Below, piece by piece: positions 8,331 to 18,130 of a DNA stretch of 64,000 nucleotides. This stretch comes from Streptococcus panodentis. GTDB lineage: Bacteria > Bacillota > Bacilli > Lactobacillales > Streptococcaceae. Made by a program: the position numbers and the translations under genes. Within the stretch, counting starts at the first letter, position 1. Each line of letters opens with the position of its first letter. Under the pieces are notes generated by a model that saw only the letters and a program-made list of their open reading frames with translations, was not told the DNA's origin and searched no databases. The stretch covers positions 111,682-175,681 of the forward strand of contig NZ_QFAY01000001.1 in assembly GCF_017884005.1 (NCBI RefSeq), in the 5' to 3' direction.

Positions 8331-9440
8331 ATGAAAGCAAAGCGTATTGTATTTAAGGTGGGAACCAGCTCACTGACCAATCCAGACGGCAGTCTGTCGC
8401 GGGCCAAGGTACGGTCCATCACCCACCAGCTGGCTGTCCTGCATGAGGCGGGGCATGAGCTGATTTTAGTTTCATCCGGAGCCATTGCAGCGGGTTTTGG
8501 GGCCTTGGGCTTTAAAAAACGGCCTGCGAAAATCGCCGACAAGCAGGCTTCGGCTGCGGTGGGGCAGGGCCTGCTTCTGGAGGAGTACACGGCTAATCTG
8601 CTGCTCAAGAAAATTGTCTCCGCCCAGATCCTGCTGACTCAGGATGATTTTGCCGACAAGCGCCGCTATCAGAATGCCCATCAGGCCCTGTCGGTCCTGC
8701 TCAACCGCGGAGCTATTCCCATCATCAATGAAAATGACACGGTCTCCATAGAAGAATTGAAGGTTGGCGATAATGATACTCTCAGCGCCCAAGTGGCAGC
8801 TATGGTACAGGCGGATCTGCTGGTCCTGCTGACGGATGTGGATGGTGTCTATACGGCCAATCCAGCTGTCAACCCTGAGGCTGAACGGTTGCATGTCATT
8901 GAGAATATTACACCGAATATCATTGAGATGGCTGGCGGAGCAGGTTCCAACAATGGAACGGGCGGCATGCTGACCAAGATTAAAGCCGCTACAATTGCGA
9001 CGGAATCAGGCGTGCCGGTTTATATTTGCTCCTCATTAAAGGAAGATGCCCTGCTAGAGGCGGCAAACCAGCAGGAAGACGGCTCCTATTTCATTGCCCA
9101 AAAGAAGGGGCTGAAAACGCAGAAGCAGTGGCTGGCTTTTTATGCCAGAAGTCAGGGGGCAATATATGTGGACCGAGGTGCCGCTGCCGCATTATCTGAA
9201 AATGGCAAGAGCCTGCTTTTATCAGGTGTTGTCGAAATTGAGGGGCATTTTTCCTACCATGACATTGTCACTGTCTATGATAAGGAAACGGGAGAATCTC
9301 TGGGCAAGGGGCGTGTGCAATTTGGCTATTCAGCTGTGAAAGACATGCTCCAATCGCAAAAGGCCAGGGGGGTGCTCATTCATCGCGATGATTGGATTTC
9401 TATCACACCTGAAATCCAGCTGCTCTTTACAGAATTTTAG
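8331..9440 (+). CDS. proB: glutamate 5-kinase
   Basis: Catalyses the first step of proline synthesis, ATP-dependent phosphorylation of glutamate. The 369-residue protein has the amino-acid-kinase domain ([15 protein letters not shown] at the start; [41 protein letters not shown]) and a C-terminal PUA domain from about residue 275. An AGAAAGAG site precedes the ATG at 8331; a TTG at 8304 is in frame but lacks a better site. First gene of proBAC, 9 bp from proA. Confidence 0.96.
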   Translation: MKAKRIVFKVGTSSLTNPDGSLSRAKVRSITHQLAVLHEAGHELILVSSGAIAAGFGALGFKKRPAKIADKQASAAVGQGLLLEEYTANLLLKKIVSAQILLTQDDFADKRRYQNAHQALSVLLNRGAIPIINENDTVSIEELKVGDNDTLSAQVAAMVQADLLVLLTDVDGVYTANPAVNPEAERLHVIENITPNIIEMAGGAGSNNGTGGMLTKIKAATIATESGVPVYICSSLKEDALLEAANQQEDGSYFIAQKKGLKTQKQWLAFYARSQGAIYVDRGAAAALSENGKSLLLSGVVEIEGHFSYHDIVTVYDKETGESLGKGRVQFGYSAVKDMLQSQKARGVLIHRDDWISITPEIQLLFTEF

Positions 9441-9449
9441 AGGTGAGAA

Positions 9450-10712
9450 ATGGTAACGACACAAGAACAGTTTGAAACGGCCAAGGCCGTCAAAAAATCC
9501 ATCAACACAGCCAGCACTGAGCTGAAAAACCGAGCCTTGCTGGCTATGGCTGACCAGATTTGGCAGGCTCGGGCGGACATCTTGACAGCCAATGCTCAGG
9601 ACATGGCAGCAGCTAAGGGGAAGATTTCAGATGTCATGCTGGACCGGCTTTATCTGGATGAAGGACGAATTAAGGCCATGGCAGAGGGGATCCGTGAGGT
9701 GGCGAAGCTGCCAGACCCCATCGGGGAAGTCTTGGAGACCAGCCAGCTGGAAAATGGGCTGGAAATCACCAAAAAACGGGTGGCCATGGGTGTGATTGGC
9801 ATTATCTACGAAAGCCGGCCCAATGTCACCTCTGATGCGGCTGTCTTGGCTCTTAAAAGCGGAAATGCAGCCGTCTTGCGCAGCGGAAAGGATGCCTACA
9901 AATCCGCACATGCCATCGTCACAGCGCTCAAGAAAGGGCTGGCGGAAACAGCTATCAATCCGGAAGTCATTCAGTTAATTGAAGATACCAGCCGTGACTC
10001 CAGCTATGCCCTGATGAAGGCCAAGGGCTATCTGGATCTGCTCATTCCCCGAGGTGGCGCGGGACTGATTCAGGCGGTTGTGGAAAATGCGACTGTGCCC
10101 GTCATTGAGACAGGTACAGGCATCGTTCATGTCTATGTCGACAAGGATGCGGACCAGACCAAGGCGCTGTCAATTGTTGAAAATGCCAAGACCAGCCGTC
10201 CTTCTGTCTGCAATGCAATGGAGGTATTGCTGGTTCACGAAGCCCTCGCAGTCGACTTCTTGCCGTCTTTGCAGAAAGTCTTGGTGACGGACCGTGAGGC
10301 TGCAGGGCTTGCGCCAGTCCAACTGCGTCTGGATGAGAAAGCAGCTCAGTATATCTCAGGAACACAAGCTAAACCAGAAGATTTTGATACCGAATTTTTG
10401 GACTATGTCTTAGCGGTCAAGCTAGTTTCTTCGCTGGAGGATGCGGTCGAGCATATCGAAGCCCACAGTACCCATCATTCGGATGCCATTGTGACAGAAA
10501 ATGCTGCAGCTGCTGCTTACTTCACTGAACAAGTGGACAGCGCAGCGGTCTATGTCAATGCCTCTACCCGCTTTACCGACGGCGGCCAATTCGGTCTGGG
10601 CTGTGAAATGGGTATTTCCACTCAGAAACTGCATGCTAGAGGTCCGATGGGACTGAGAGAGCTGACTTCTTATAAGTATGTTATTCAAGGAACAGGTCAG
10701 GTGAGGGAATAA
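9450..10712 (+). CDS. proA: glutamate-5-semialdehyde dehydrogenase (gamma-glutamyl phosphate reductase)
   Basis: A 420-residue NADPH-dependent enzyme that reduces gamma-glutamyl phosphate, the second step of proline synthesis. The aldehyde-dehydrogenase-like fold is clear, with [20 protein letters not shown], the active-site segment [16 protein letters not shown] (catalytic Cys) and [17 protein letters not shown] near the end. It sits between proB and proC with minimal spacing and has its own GAGGTGAGAA ribosome site. Confidence 0.96.
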   Translation: MVTTQEQFETAKAVKKSINTASTELKNRALLAMADQIWQARADILTANAQDMAAAKGKISDVMLDRLYLDEGRIKAMAEGIREVAKLPDPIGEVLETSQLENGLEITKKRVAMGVIGIIYESRPNVTSDAAVLALKSGNAAVLRSGKDAYKSAHAIVTALKKGLAETAINPEVIQLIEDTSRDSSYALMKAKGYLDLLIPRGGAGLIQAVVENATVPVIETGTGIVHVYVDKDADQTKALSIVENAKTSRPSVCNAMEVLLVHEALAVDFLPSLQKVLVTDREAAGLAPVQLRLDEKAAQYISGTQAKPEDFDTEFLDYVLAVKLVSSLEDAVEHIEAHSTHHSDAIVTENAAAAAYFTEQVDSAAVYVNASTRFTDGGQFGLGCEMGISTQKLHARGPMGLRELTSYKYVIQGTGQVRE

Positions 10713-10714
10713 TA

Positions 10715-11518
10715 ATGAAGATTGGATTTATCGGTTTGGGCAATATGGGCGGCAGCTTGGCCCGCTTGGTCGCTCAAGATGACAGATACAGAGATGGGAT
10801 GCTGCTGGCCAACCGCAGTCAGGAAAAGGCTGAGAAGCTGGCAGCAGAAGCTGGCGGCCAGCCAGCCAGCAATGCCCAAGTGTTTGCTCAGGCAGACATG
10901 GTTTTTCTGGGCGTCAAGCCGGCTCAGTATGCAGCCTTGCTGGCGGATTATGAGACTGTTTTAAAGGAGAGAGAGTCTCTCCTGTTGATTTCCATGGCGG
11001 CCGGTCTGCCTTTGGCGACCTTGGAAAAGCTGACTCCTAAGCAGCATCGCTGGATTCGGATCATGCCCAATACGCCTGTGGCTGTTGGCGAGGGTGTTAT
11101 CACCTATGCCTTGTCCGAGTTAGCGGGTCAAGCGGATGAGGATTTATTGCTGGAGATGCTGTCTGCTGCCGGTCTGCTGATCAAGCTAGAGGAAAAGCAG
11201 CTGGATGCTGCGACAGCTTTGGCTGGCTGCGGTCCGGCTTTTGTCTATCTCTTTATGGAAGCTTTGGCTGACGCTGGTGTTCAGACAGGATTGGCCCGGG
11301 AGACCGCTCAGCAGCTGGCTGTCCAAACCCTTTTGGGCACAGCCAAACTGGCACAGGCGAGTCAGCAGCATCCGGCCCAGCTCAAGGATCAGGTCTGCAG
11401 TCCCGGTGGTTCAACCATAGCAGGAGTAGCCAGTCTGGAAAGCCACGCCTTCCGGGGTACGGTCATTCAGGCTGTCCAGGCCGCCTATCAGCGGACGCAG
11501 GAGCTGGGGAAGAAATGA
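10715..11518 (+). CDS. proC: pyrroline-5-carboxylate reductase
   Basis: A 267-residue enzyme that completes proline synthesis using NAD(P)H. It opens with the Rossmann motif IGFIGLGNMGGSLARL and has the family signature RIMPNTPVAVGEGVITY and, near the C-terminus, DQVCSPGGSTIAGVASLE. It starts 2 bp after proA and is followed by a strong terminator, closing the operon. Confidence 0.96.
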   Translation: MKIGFIGLGNMGGSLARLVAQDDRYRDGMLLANRSQEKAEKLAAEAGGQPASNAQVFAQADMVFLGVKPAQYAALLADYETVLKERESLLLISMAAGLPLATLEKLTPKQHRWIRIMPNTPVAVGEGVITYALSELAGQADEDLLLEMLSAAGLLIKLEEKQLDAATALAGCGPAFVYLFMEALADAGVQTGLARETAQQLAVQTLLGTAKLAQASQQHPAQLKDQVCSPGGSTIAGVASLESHAFRGTVIQAVQAAYQRTQELGKK

Positions 11519-11535
11519 AGGAGCTGGACTTTTAG

Positions 11536-11594
11536 AAAAGAGAGGGGGTGGAGACAGTAAAATGAATGGTGTCTGTCAAATCCCTCTCTTTTTT
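11536..11594 (+). terminator. terminator of proBAC
   Basis: AAAAGAGAGGG against CCCTCTCTTTTTT, with an inner GACAG/CTGTC pairing. Confidence 0.8.
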
Positions 11595-11637
11595 AGTTTG
11601 TTTGGTATTCAAATAAGCTTTCCATTCAAATCTGTGA

Positions 11638-11643
11638 TATAAT
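11638..11643 (+). promoter_or_regulatory. promoter giving a leaderless hemW transcript
   Basis: TGATATAAT ends only 7 bp before the hemW ATG at 11651. A start site at the usual distance would fall on or next to the A of the ATG. There is no Shine-Dalgarno sequence in between. Confidence 0.6.
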
Positions 11644-11650
11644 AAATACT

Positions 11651-12781
11651 ATGCAAACCAGACCGACCTCTGCTTATGTGCACATCCCTTTTTGCACTCA
11701 GATTTGTTATTATTGTGATTTTTCCAAGGTATTTATCAAGAATCAGCCGGTAGACAGCTATTTAGAGCACTTGATCGAGGAGTACCGTTCTTATGACATC
11801 CAGAAACTCCGTACTCTCTATATCGGCGGCGGTACCCCGACAGCTCTGTCGGCTGCTCAGTTGGAATGGTTGCTGGATAGGCTGGTGGAGCAGCTGGATT
11901 TGGATTGTTTGGAAGAGCTGACCATCGAGGCCAATCCCGGTGATCTGGATTCGGACAAGATAGCCGTGCTCAAGAACTCGGCTGTCAACCGAGTGTCTCT
12001 GGGCGTGCAGACTTTTAATGACCGCATGCTCAAGCAGATTGGGCGCAGCCATCTGGAAAAAGATATTTATGAAAATATCGACCGCCTCAAGGAGGCTGGT
12101 TTTGACAATATTTCCATTGACCTGATTTATGCCCTGCCCAAGCAGACCATGGAGGATGTGCGGGAAAATGTGGCCAAGGCGATTGCTCTGGACATTCCCC
12201 ATATGAGCCTCTACAGCCTGATTTTAGAGAACCACACCGTCTTTATGAATCGGATGCGGCGGGGCAGGCTTCCCCTGCCAAAGGAGGATCTGGAGGCGGA
12301 AATGTTTGAATACATTATCGCAGAGCTGGAAAAGGCCGGTTTTGAGCATTATGAGATTTCCAACTTTTCCAAGCCCGGCTTTGAAAGCCGCCACAATCTC
12401 ATGTACTGGGACAATGCAGAGTATTTTGGGTTGGGAGCAGGAGCCTCAGGCTATGTCGATGGCATCCGCTATAAGAATCATGGTCCTATCCGCCATTACC
12501 TGCAGGCCGTAGAAGCCGGCAAGGCCCGGGTGACAGAAGAAGTGCTGACGCTGAAAGAAAAGATGGAAGAAGAGATGTTTCTGGGACTGAGGAAGAAATC
12601 CGGTGTTTCCAAGAAGCGTTTCCAAGAAAAGTTCGGTCAGCCCTTTGACCAGCAGTATGGTGCTGTTGTGGCAGAGCTGACGGAGCAGGGACTGCTGGTT
12701 CCTGACAAGGATATTGTCCGTATGACCAAGAAAGGGCTGTTTCTGGGGGATACGGTTGCTGAGAAATTTATATTGGAGTAA
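11651..12781 (+). CDS. hemW: HemW-type radical SAM protein (coproporphyrinogen oxidase-like)
   Basis: A 376-residue radical SAM protein. The N-terminus YVHIPFCTQICYYCDFSKV carries the CxxxCxxC cluster ligands (Cys15, Cys19, Cys22), followed by IGGGTPTAL and a HemN C-terminal domain. It lacks the extended N-terminus of true HemN. Together with the rarity of heme synthesis in streptococci this points to the HemW heme-chaperone-like subfamily rather than a coproporphyrinogen dehydrogenase. The next gene (thioesterase) starts 3 bp later, so the two are cotranscribed. No ribosome site precedes the ATG. Confidence 0.9.
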   Translation: MQTRPTSAYVHIPFCTQICYYCDFSKVFIKNQPVDSYLEHLIEEYRSYDIQKLRTLYIGGGTPTALSAAQLEWLLDRLVEQLDLDCLEELTIEANPGDLDSDKIAVLKNSAVNRVSLGVQTFNDRMLKQIGRSHLEKDIYENIDRLKEAGFDNISIDLIYALPKQTMEDVRENVAKAIALDIPHMSLYSLILENHTVFMNRMRRGRLPLPKEDLEAEMFEYIIAELEKAGFEHYEISNFSKPGFESRHNLMYWDNAEYFGLGAGASGYVDGIRYKNHGPIRHYLQAVEAGKARVTEEVLTLKEKMEEEMFLGLRKKSGVSKKRFQEKFGQPFDQQYGAVVAELTEQGLLVPDKDIVRMTKKGLFLGDTVAEKFILE

Positions 12782-12784
12782 AAA

Positions 12785-13525
12785 ATGGGCTTAACTTACC
12801 AAATGAAAATGAAAATCCCCTTTGATATGGCAGATATGAACGGCCACCTCAAGCTGCCGGACGTGATTTTGCTGTCCCTGCAGGTGTCGGGCATGCAGTC
12901 CATTGACCTAGGGATCAGTGACAAGGACATGCTGGAGCGCTATAATCTGGTCTGGATTATCACTGACTATGACATTGATGTGGTTCGGCTCCCGCACTTT
13001 GCCGAGGAAATCACCATTGAAACAGAAGCGCTGACCTATAATCGGCTCTTTTGCTACCGGCGCTTTACCATTTTTGATGAGTCTGGTCAGGCAATTATCC
13101 AGATGCTGGGCACCTTTGTCCTCATGGATCGGGACAGCCGCAAGGTTCATCCAGTGGAACCGGAAATTGTTGCACCTTACCAGTCTGCATTTTCCAAAAA
13201 GCTGATGCGCGGACCCAAATATCCCGACTTGGAGCATGCGACAAGCAAAGACTACCATGTCCGTTTTTACGATTTGGATATGAACGGCCATGTCAATAAC
13301 AGCAAGTATCTGGACTGGATTTTTGAGGTCATGGGAGCAGACTTCCTCACCCAGCATATCCCTAAAAAAATCCATCTCAAGTATGTCCGGGAAGTCCGTC
13401 CCGGCGGCATGATTGCCTCCAGTTATGACTTGGACGGTCTGAAGAGCAATCACCAGATTGCCAGTGACGGCCAAGTCAACGCACAGGCCCTGGTGACCTG
13501 GCAGAAGCTGAAAAAAGAAAATTAG
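12785..13525 (+). CDS. acyl-ACP thioesterase
   Basis: A 246-residue protein with two hotdog-like halves. The first begins [16 protein letters not shown] and the second contains [20 protein letters not shown], the classic fatty acyl-ACP thioesterase (FatA/FatB-like) motif with the Asn/His pair. It would release free fatty acids from ACP in the cytoplasm. It is translated directly after hemW and before a HAD phosphatase, a clustering common in streptococci. Confidence 0.88.
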   Translation: MGLTYQMKMKIPFDMADMNGHLKLPDVILLSLQVSGMQSIDLGISDKDMLERYNLVWIITDYDIDVVRLPHFAEEITIETEALTYNRLFCYRRFTIFDESGQAIIQMLGTFVLMDRDSRKVHPVEPEIVAPYQSAFSKKLMRGPKYPDLEHATSKDYHVRFYDLDMNGHVNNSKYLDWIFEVMGADFLTQHIPKKIHLKYVREVRPGGMIASSYDLDGLKSNHQIASDGQVNAQALVTWQKLKKEN

Positions 13526-13536
13526 AAAGACAGAAA

Positions 13537-14307
13537 ATGACTTATAAAGGCTATTTGATTGATTTAGACGGCACGATTTATAAGGGCAGGAGCCGGATTC
13601 CGGCCGGCGAGGCCTTTGTGCATGAGCTGCAGAAGCGGGATATCCCCTATCTTTTTGTGACCAACAATACCACGCGCACACCGGAAACGGTTCAGACCAT
13701 GCTGGCAGAGAGTTTTAACATTGAAACGCCGCTTTCGACCATCTATACTGCAACGCTGGCCACCATTGACTACCTCGATGACAAGGCCTTGGGAAAGAAA
13801 GTCTATGTTATCGGCGATGTTGGGCTCAAGCACGCTATCGAAGAAGCGGGCTATACAGAAGATACAGAGAATCCTGACTATGTTGTGGTCGGTCTGGACT
13901 GGGAAGTGGACTATGAAAAGCTGTCGATTGCAACACTGGCCATTCAGCGGGGGGCTCATTTTGTCGGGACCAATCCCGATCTCAATATTCCGACGGAGCG
14001 CGGGCTGTTGCCGGGTGCTGGTGCGATTAATGCTCTGCTGCAGGCCGCGACACGGGTTCAGCCGACCTTTATCGGCAAGCCCAATGCCATTATCATGGAA
14101 AAGGCCATCGAACATTTGGGGCTGGCGCGTGAAGCGGTCGTCATGGTCGGCGATAATTACCTGACGGACATCCGGGCGGGAATTGACAACGGCATCCCAA
14201 CCCTCTTGGTCACGACAGGTTTTACCAAGCCAGAAGAAGTAGCAGACCTGCCCATTCAGCCGACGCATGTTCTGGCTAGTTTAGCGGAGTGGGATTTTGA
14301 TGCGTGA
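13537..14307 (+). CDS. NagD-like HAD-IIA phosphatase
   Basis: A 256-residue HAD hydrolase. Motif I is [11 protein letters not shown] (nucleophile Asp), motif II is [11 protein letters not shown], and motifs III/IV are in IGKPNAI and [18 protein letters not shown]. The insertion type and length fit subfamily IIA (NagD, p-nitrophenyl phosphatase-like). The physiological substrate is unknown, probably a small phosphorylated metabolite. Its 3' end overlaps the next gene by 8 bp. Confidence 0.9.
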   Translation: MTYKGYLIDLDGTIYKGRSRIPAGEAFVHELQKRDIPYLFVTNNTTRTPETVQTMLAESFNIETPLSTIYTATLATIDYLDDKALGKKVYVIGDVGLKHAIEEAGYTEDTENPDYVVVGLDWEVDYEKLSIATLAIQRGAHFVGTNPDLNIPTERGLLPGAGAINALLQAATRVQPTFIGKPNAIIMEKAIEHLGLAREAVVMVGDNYLTDIRAGIDNGIPTLLVTTGFTKPEEVADLPIQPTHVLASLAEWDFDA

Positions 14308-14941
14308 TCGGTTAAGATTTTCTGCCAGCCTTCTTTTTCTGCTGGCGGCAGCCGTTGTCCTGACCATTTATCTGGCTTGGCTGCTGTACCCGCTGGAGAT
14401 TGCTTATTTTGACTTGCCGGCCAAGGTTTATTTGAAAGCGGAGACTATTCAGTATAATTTCAATATCTTGATGAATTACCTGACCAATCCTTTCAGTCGG
14501 CAGCTGGCCATGCCAGACTTTCGCTCATCTGCAGCTGGCCTGCACCATTTTCAGGCAGTCAAATACCTCTTTCATCTGGCGCAGGCTGTCTTTCTGCTGA
14601 CCCTGCCGGCCTTTGTCCTCTTTATCCGAAATGTAGTCAGAAAAGGCCTTTTAGCCCTTTACAGACGAGCCTTTCTGCTTCTCAGTCTATTGCCGCTAAT
14701 CTTAACAGCAGTGGCCTTTCTGATTGGTTTTAACAGCTTTTTTACACTCTTTCATCAGCTGCTCTTTGTCGGAGACAGCACTTGGCTGTTTGACCCGGCC
14801 AAGGATCCGGTGATCTGGATTCTGCCGGAAGATTTCTTTCTGCACGCCTTTATTCTTTTTGCCCTTTTGTATGAAGCTTTCTTTGTGACTTTTTATGCTC
14901 TGAGCAGAAAAAAGCTTGCAGGCAGTGAAAGCAGCGCTTGA
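14300..14941 (+). CDS. TIGR01906-like integral membrane protein
   Basis: A 213-residue protein with about four or five hydrophobic segments and an extracytoplasmic loop after the first. It resembles the streptococcal membrane proteins that usually follow the NagD-like gene. No catalytic motif is visible. The ATG at 14300 overlaps the upstream gene, a sign of translational coupling. Confidence 0.7.
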   Translation: MRDRLRFSASLLFLLAAAVVLTIYLAWLLYPLEIAYFDLPAKVYLKAETIQYNFNILMNYLTNPFSRQLAMPDFRSSAAGLHHFQAVKYLFHLAQAVFLLTLPAFVLFIRNVVRKGLLALYRRAFLLLSLLPLILTAVAFLIGFNSFFTLFHQLLFVGDSTWLFDPAKDPVIWILPEDFFLHAFILFALLYEAFFVTFYALSRKKLAGSESSA

Positions 14942-14961
14942 ATTTTACTATAGGAGATATT

Positions 14962-15981
14962 ATGTATTACAATCAACAGCAGCCTCAGCCTTCCTTTCAA
15001 CCTTATCCGCAGCCTCAGCCGAATCCGACCCCCAGAAAGGATTTGGGGCGCTTTGCGGCCACTTGTTTTACTTATACTTGGGTCATGCTGGCAGTTATTT
15101 TTTTCTATACGCTGGTTGCGGTTATCGTTCTTGCGGCTCAGCGGGGAGTGACGGATAGGGCAGCCTTTGAGCAGATGGCGGCAGAATTTATAGCCAAGGA
15201 CGGGACGGCTTATATATTGGCAGCCTGTCTGGGAGTGCTTGTTTTTACCATTTCTCGGGGGAAGCAGCTCTTTACCCATGACCTCCGCCAAAAAGGCCAA
15301 AAGATGACGCCCAAGGTTTTCTTTGTCATGATTTGCTTTCTGCTGTTCGCCCAATTATTTACAGCTTTGGTCAATCAGCTGATGCAGTCTATCATGCTGC
15401 TTTTCAATCTTGACATTTCGGAGATTCTATCAGGAGGCAGCGGTTCCCAAACGCTGAGCATGCTGCTTTATTCATCGTTGATGGCTCCGATTACGGAGGA
15501 AATAATCTTCAGGGGAGCGGGACTGCGGGCTTTGGAAAAGCACGGCAAAATTTTTGCAATTATTCTGACTTCGATTATTTTTGGTCTTTTTCATGAAAAT
15601 CTATTCCAGCTTTATTTTGCCGCTTTGACTGGTTTGGGACTTGCCTATATCGCATTTGAGTACTCGATTATCTGGTCTATCATTTTTCATATCATCAATA
15701 ATCTGGTCATAGCAGAAGGCGTGGATTTTATTTCCAAAAGAGCTCCAGAGCCCATTGTCACTTTTGTTTACAACTCTCTTTTAATCGCTGGCAGCACCGT
15801 TTTCCTCTTGGTCCTGATTTTAAAATGGCCGAAATTCAGAGCCTATATTCAGGCTAACCGCTCTCTGCCGGGCACCTATCGCCAGGCCTTCAAGTCTGTC
15901 TGGTTTTGGGTATTGACTGTTCTGACCGTTCTGGCAACCCTTCTGCCTATCCTGCTTGTTTATATTTCGTCCAGATTCTGA
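14962..15981 (+). CDS. CPBP-family (CAAX protease/Abi) membrane protein
   Basis: A 339-residue membrane protein. A Gln/Pro-rich cytoplasmic N-terminus (NQQQPQPSFQPYPQPQP) precedes about eight transmembrane segments. The CPBP metalloprotease motifs are present: EEIIFRGAGLRALEK (EExxxR), FGLFHENLFQ (FxxxH) and a late HIINN. In streptococci such proteins are linked to bacteriocin self-immunity or to processing of membrane peptides, but no bacteriocin gene is nearby. The ATG at 14962 with AGGAG 9 nt before it is preferred. Confidence 0.85.
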   Translation: MYYNQQQPQPSFQPYPQPQPNPTPRKDLGRFAATCFTYTWVMLAVIFFYTLVAVIVLAAQRGVTDRAAFEQMAAEFIAKDGTAYILAACLGVLVFTISRGKQLFTHDLRQKGQKMTPKVFFVMICFLLFAQLFTALVNQLMQSIMLLFNLDISEILSGGSGSQTLSMLLYSSLMAPITEEIIFRGAGLRALEKHGKIFAIILTSIIFGLFHENLFQLYFAALTGLGLAYIAFEYSIIWSIIFHIINNLVIAEGVDFISKRAPEPIVTFVYNSLLIAGSTVFLLVLILKWPKFRAYIQANRSLPGTYRQAFKSVWFWVLTVLTVLATLLPILLVYISSRF

Positions 15982-16400
15982 TTTTTTACTGGATTGTTTT
16001 TTCACGCTTTTTCTATTTTGAAATCACAGCTCCTTGGCTGAGACTGCTGAAAAAGCAGCATTCTTTAAACATTTAACAAGGCTGGCCGAGAAAAGCTATA
16101 AGGTCAGCAAGCTTCTGACATCAAGGTGCAGGGTTGGGAGAGAGTCAGCCGGCGCACTAACAACAAATATAAAACGAATGATGAGCTGTTCGCATCCTGC
16201 AATCGCCCTCCTCATTCTTTTTTATGTTCCTGCTCAGTCAAACAATGGAAGCTACAAAGCGTGCCCCCAGCTCCTTTGTCTACAGCCGCGTATAGGTTTG
16301 AATTAGAAAGAGCAACAGCGCCAACTGACTGAACTGCAGCTTGCTGCTGATATTTATCAGGGATAGCATTGATTTGATAGGAAAATGATAAAAAGTGATA
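15982..16400. other. noncoding gap, possible weak terminator
   Basis: About 420 bp before the fruR promoter without a convincing gene. Short ORFs here lack ribosome sites and family resemblance. The only structure I see is GAATGATGAG near 16176 facing CTCATTC and a T-rich tract near 16216, a possible weak terminator. Confidence 0.4.
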
Positions 16401-16404
16401 GATT

Positions 16405-16446
16405 TTGAAAGAAAGTGCTTGACTTTACTTTCAATTCCTGTATAAT
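16405..16446 (+). promoter_or_regulatory. fruRKA promoter with an overlapping dyad
   Basis: TTGACT (16419-16424), a 16-bp spacer and TATAAT (16441-16446). A dyad, TTGAAAG (16405-16411) against CTTTCAA (16428-16434), brackets the -35 and is a good candidate operator for FruR, encoded just downstream. Confidence 0.65.
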
Positions 16447-16451
16447 ATAAC

Positions 16452-16465
16452 TGTAATCGATTGCA
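16452..16465 (+). promoter_or_regulatory. cre-like CcpA site
   Basis: TGTAATCGATTGCA fits the cre consensus TGNAANCGNWNNCA at every fixed position. It lies just downstream of the -10, where CcpA would block transcription of the fructose operon when glucose is present. Confidence 0.55.
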
Positions 16466-16478
16466 AAGGAGGTGTTTT

Positions 16479-17222
16479 ATGCTGAAGTCGGAAAGAAAGC
16501 AGGTGATTCTAGAGACTGTCACCAGGGAAAAGTTTGTCTCCCTTGACCATCTAGTCCAAGCTTTGAACACTTCAGAATCAACCGTCAGAAGAGATTTAGA
16601 TGAACTGGAACAGGAGCATAAGCTGCGGCGGGTTCATGGCGGAGCAGAGAGTTTTCATTTCCTGCAGGAAGAAGAAAGCAATCAGGAGAAATCTATCAGA
16701 AGCATTCAGGAAAAGACAGCTATTGCCCAGGCAGCAGCTGCTCTGATTCAGGAGCACGATGTGATTTTCATTGATGCCGGCACCACCAATGAACTCTTGG
16801 TCAACGAGCTGCATGATCCCCGGATTACAGTGGTGACCAATTCCATTCATCATGCGACCAAGCTGGTTGACCGCACGATTCCTACAGTGATTATCGGCGG
16901 CAAGGTCAAGCGTTCGACAGACGCCAGTATCGGCGGTGTGGCGCTGAATCAGATCGGACAGCTTAATTTTGATAAGGCTTTTATCGGCATGAATGGCATT
17001 GATGATTCCTTTTTTACAACTCCGGATATGGAGGAGGGAGCTGTCAAGCGAGCAATTTTGGAAAATGCCAAGCAGACCTATGTTTTAGCGGATGCTTCTA
17101 AGCTGGGTCAGACCTCTTTTGTCAAAGTTGCACCTCTTGCAAAAGCAAGTATTATTACCAATCAAACTGAATCCGAAGTGCTTCAGAAAATAAAGGAAAA
17201 AACGGAGGTGATTGAAGCATGA
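16479..17222 (+). CDS. fruR: DeoR-family fructose operon repressor
   Basis: A 247-residue DeoR-family regulator. The N-terminal helix-turn-helix (FVSLDHLVQALNTSESTVRR, then DLDELEQEHKLRRVHGGA) is followed by the sugar-phosphate-sensing domain (IFIDAGTTNELL, VVTNSIH, FIGMNGID). The ATG at 16479 has a strong AAAGGAGG upstream. The stop overlaps the fruK start (ATGA), so the three fru genes form one operon that FruR probably controls in response to fructose 1-phosphate. Confidence 0.92.
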   Translation: MLKSERKQVILETVTREKFVSLDHLVQALNTSESTVRRDLDELEQEHKLRRVHGGAESFHFLQEEESNQEKSIRSIQEKTAIAQAAAALIQEHDVIFIDAGTTNELLVNELHDPRITVVTNSIHHATKLVDRTIPTVIIGGKVKRSTDASIGGVALNQIGQLNFDKAFIGMNGIDDSFFTTPDMEEGAVKRAILENAKQTYVLADASKLGQTSFVKVAPLAKASIITNQTESEVLQKIKEKTEVIEA

Positions 17223-18130
17223 TTTATACCGTTACACTCAATCCTTCGATTGACTATATTGTCCGCCTGGACAAGGTCCTCGTAGGCAGTGTCAACCGGA
17301 TGGACAGCGACGATAAGTTTGCCGGCGGTAAGGGCATCAATGTCAGCCGGGTTCTCAAACGTTTGGGAATCGAAAATGCTGCGACTGGCTTTATCGGCGG
17401 CTTTACCGGAAAATTCATCACAGACACTCTTGAAAGCGAAGGGATAGCCAGCCATTTTGTCGAGGTAGAGGCCGACACTCGTATCAATGTCAAAATCAAA
17501 GCAGATGCTGAGACTGAAATCAACGGACCGGGTCCGGAAATTTCAGCGGATAAGCTGGCTGAGCTCAAGGCTTTCCTTGCTTCCCTGACCTCGGATGATA
17601 CGGTGGTCTTTGCCGGCAGCAGCCCTAAAAATCTGGGCAATGTGGTCTACAAGGAACTGATTGGCCTGACCAGAGAAACAGGCGCTCAGGTCGTCTGTGA
17701 TTTTGAGGGTCAGACCCTGCTGGACTCGCTGGAGTTTGAGCCGCTCTTGGTCAAGCCCAACAACCATGAACTGGGTGATATTTTCGGAGTCAAGCTGGAA
17801 AATCTGGAAGACATCGAACGTTATGCCCGGCAGCTGCTGGACAAGGGAGCGCAGCATGTTATCATCTCCATGGCCGGAGATGGCGCTCTGCTGGTGACCA
17901 AAGAAGGTGCCGTTTTTGCCAAGCCGATCAAAGGCACAGTCAAAAACTCTGTCGGAGCCGGTGATTCTATGGTAGCTGGTTTTACCGGAGAATTTGTCCG
18001 CTCGGGCGATGCAGTGGAAGCCTTTAAATGGGGCGTTGCCTGCGGAACAGCGACCACCTTCTCAGATGATTTAGCGACCGCTGACGATATCAAAGAAACT
18101 TATGGAAAAGTAGAGGTAGAAAAACGATGA
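17219..18130 (+). CDS. fruK: 1-phosphofructokinase
   Basis: A 303-residue PfkB-family kinase that phosphorylates fructose 1-phosphate to the 1,6-bisphosphate. It begins MIYTVTLNPSIDYIVRLD and has the GGKGINVSRVLKRLG signature and the catalytic GAGDSMVAGFTGEF near the C-terminus. It overlaps fruR and fruA by 4 bp each. The substrate (fructose 1-phosphate rather than tagatose 6-phosphate) is inferred from the operon. Confidence 0.95.
   Translation: MIYTVTLNPSIDYIVRLDKVLVGSVNRMDSDDKFAGGKGINVSRVLKRLGIENAATGFIGGFTGKFITDTLESEGIASHFVEVEADTRINVKIKADAETEINGPGPEISADKLAELKAFLASLTSDDTVVFAGSSPKNLGNVVYKELIGLTRETGAQVVCDFEGQTLLDSLEFEPLLVKPNNHELGDIFGVKLENLEDIERYARQLLDKGAQHVIISMAGDGALLVTKEGAVFAKPIKGTVKNSVGAGDSMVAGFTGEFVRSGDAVEAFKWGVACGTATTFSDDLATADDIKETYGKVEVEKR

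Noticed and set aside
14962..15981. CPBP protein as part of a bacteriocin locus
   Set aside because: No double-glycine leader peptide gene or bacteriocin exporter was found nearby.
16034..16306. 90-codon ORF before fruR
   Set aside because: No ribosome site, no recognisable protein features, and the region holds only a possible weak terminator.
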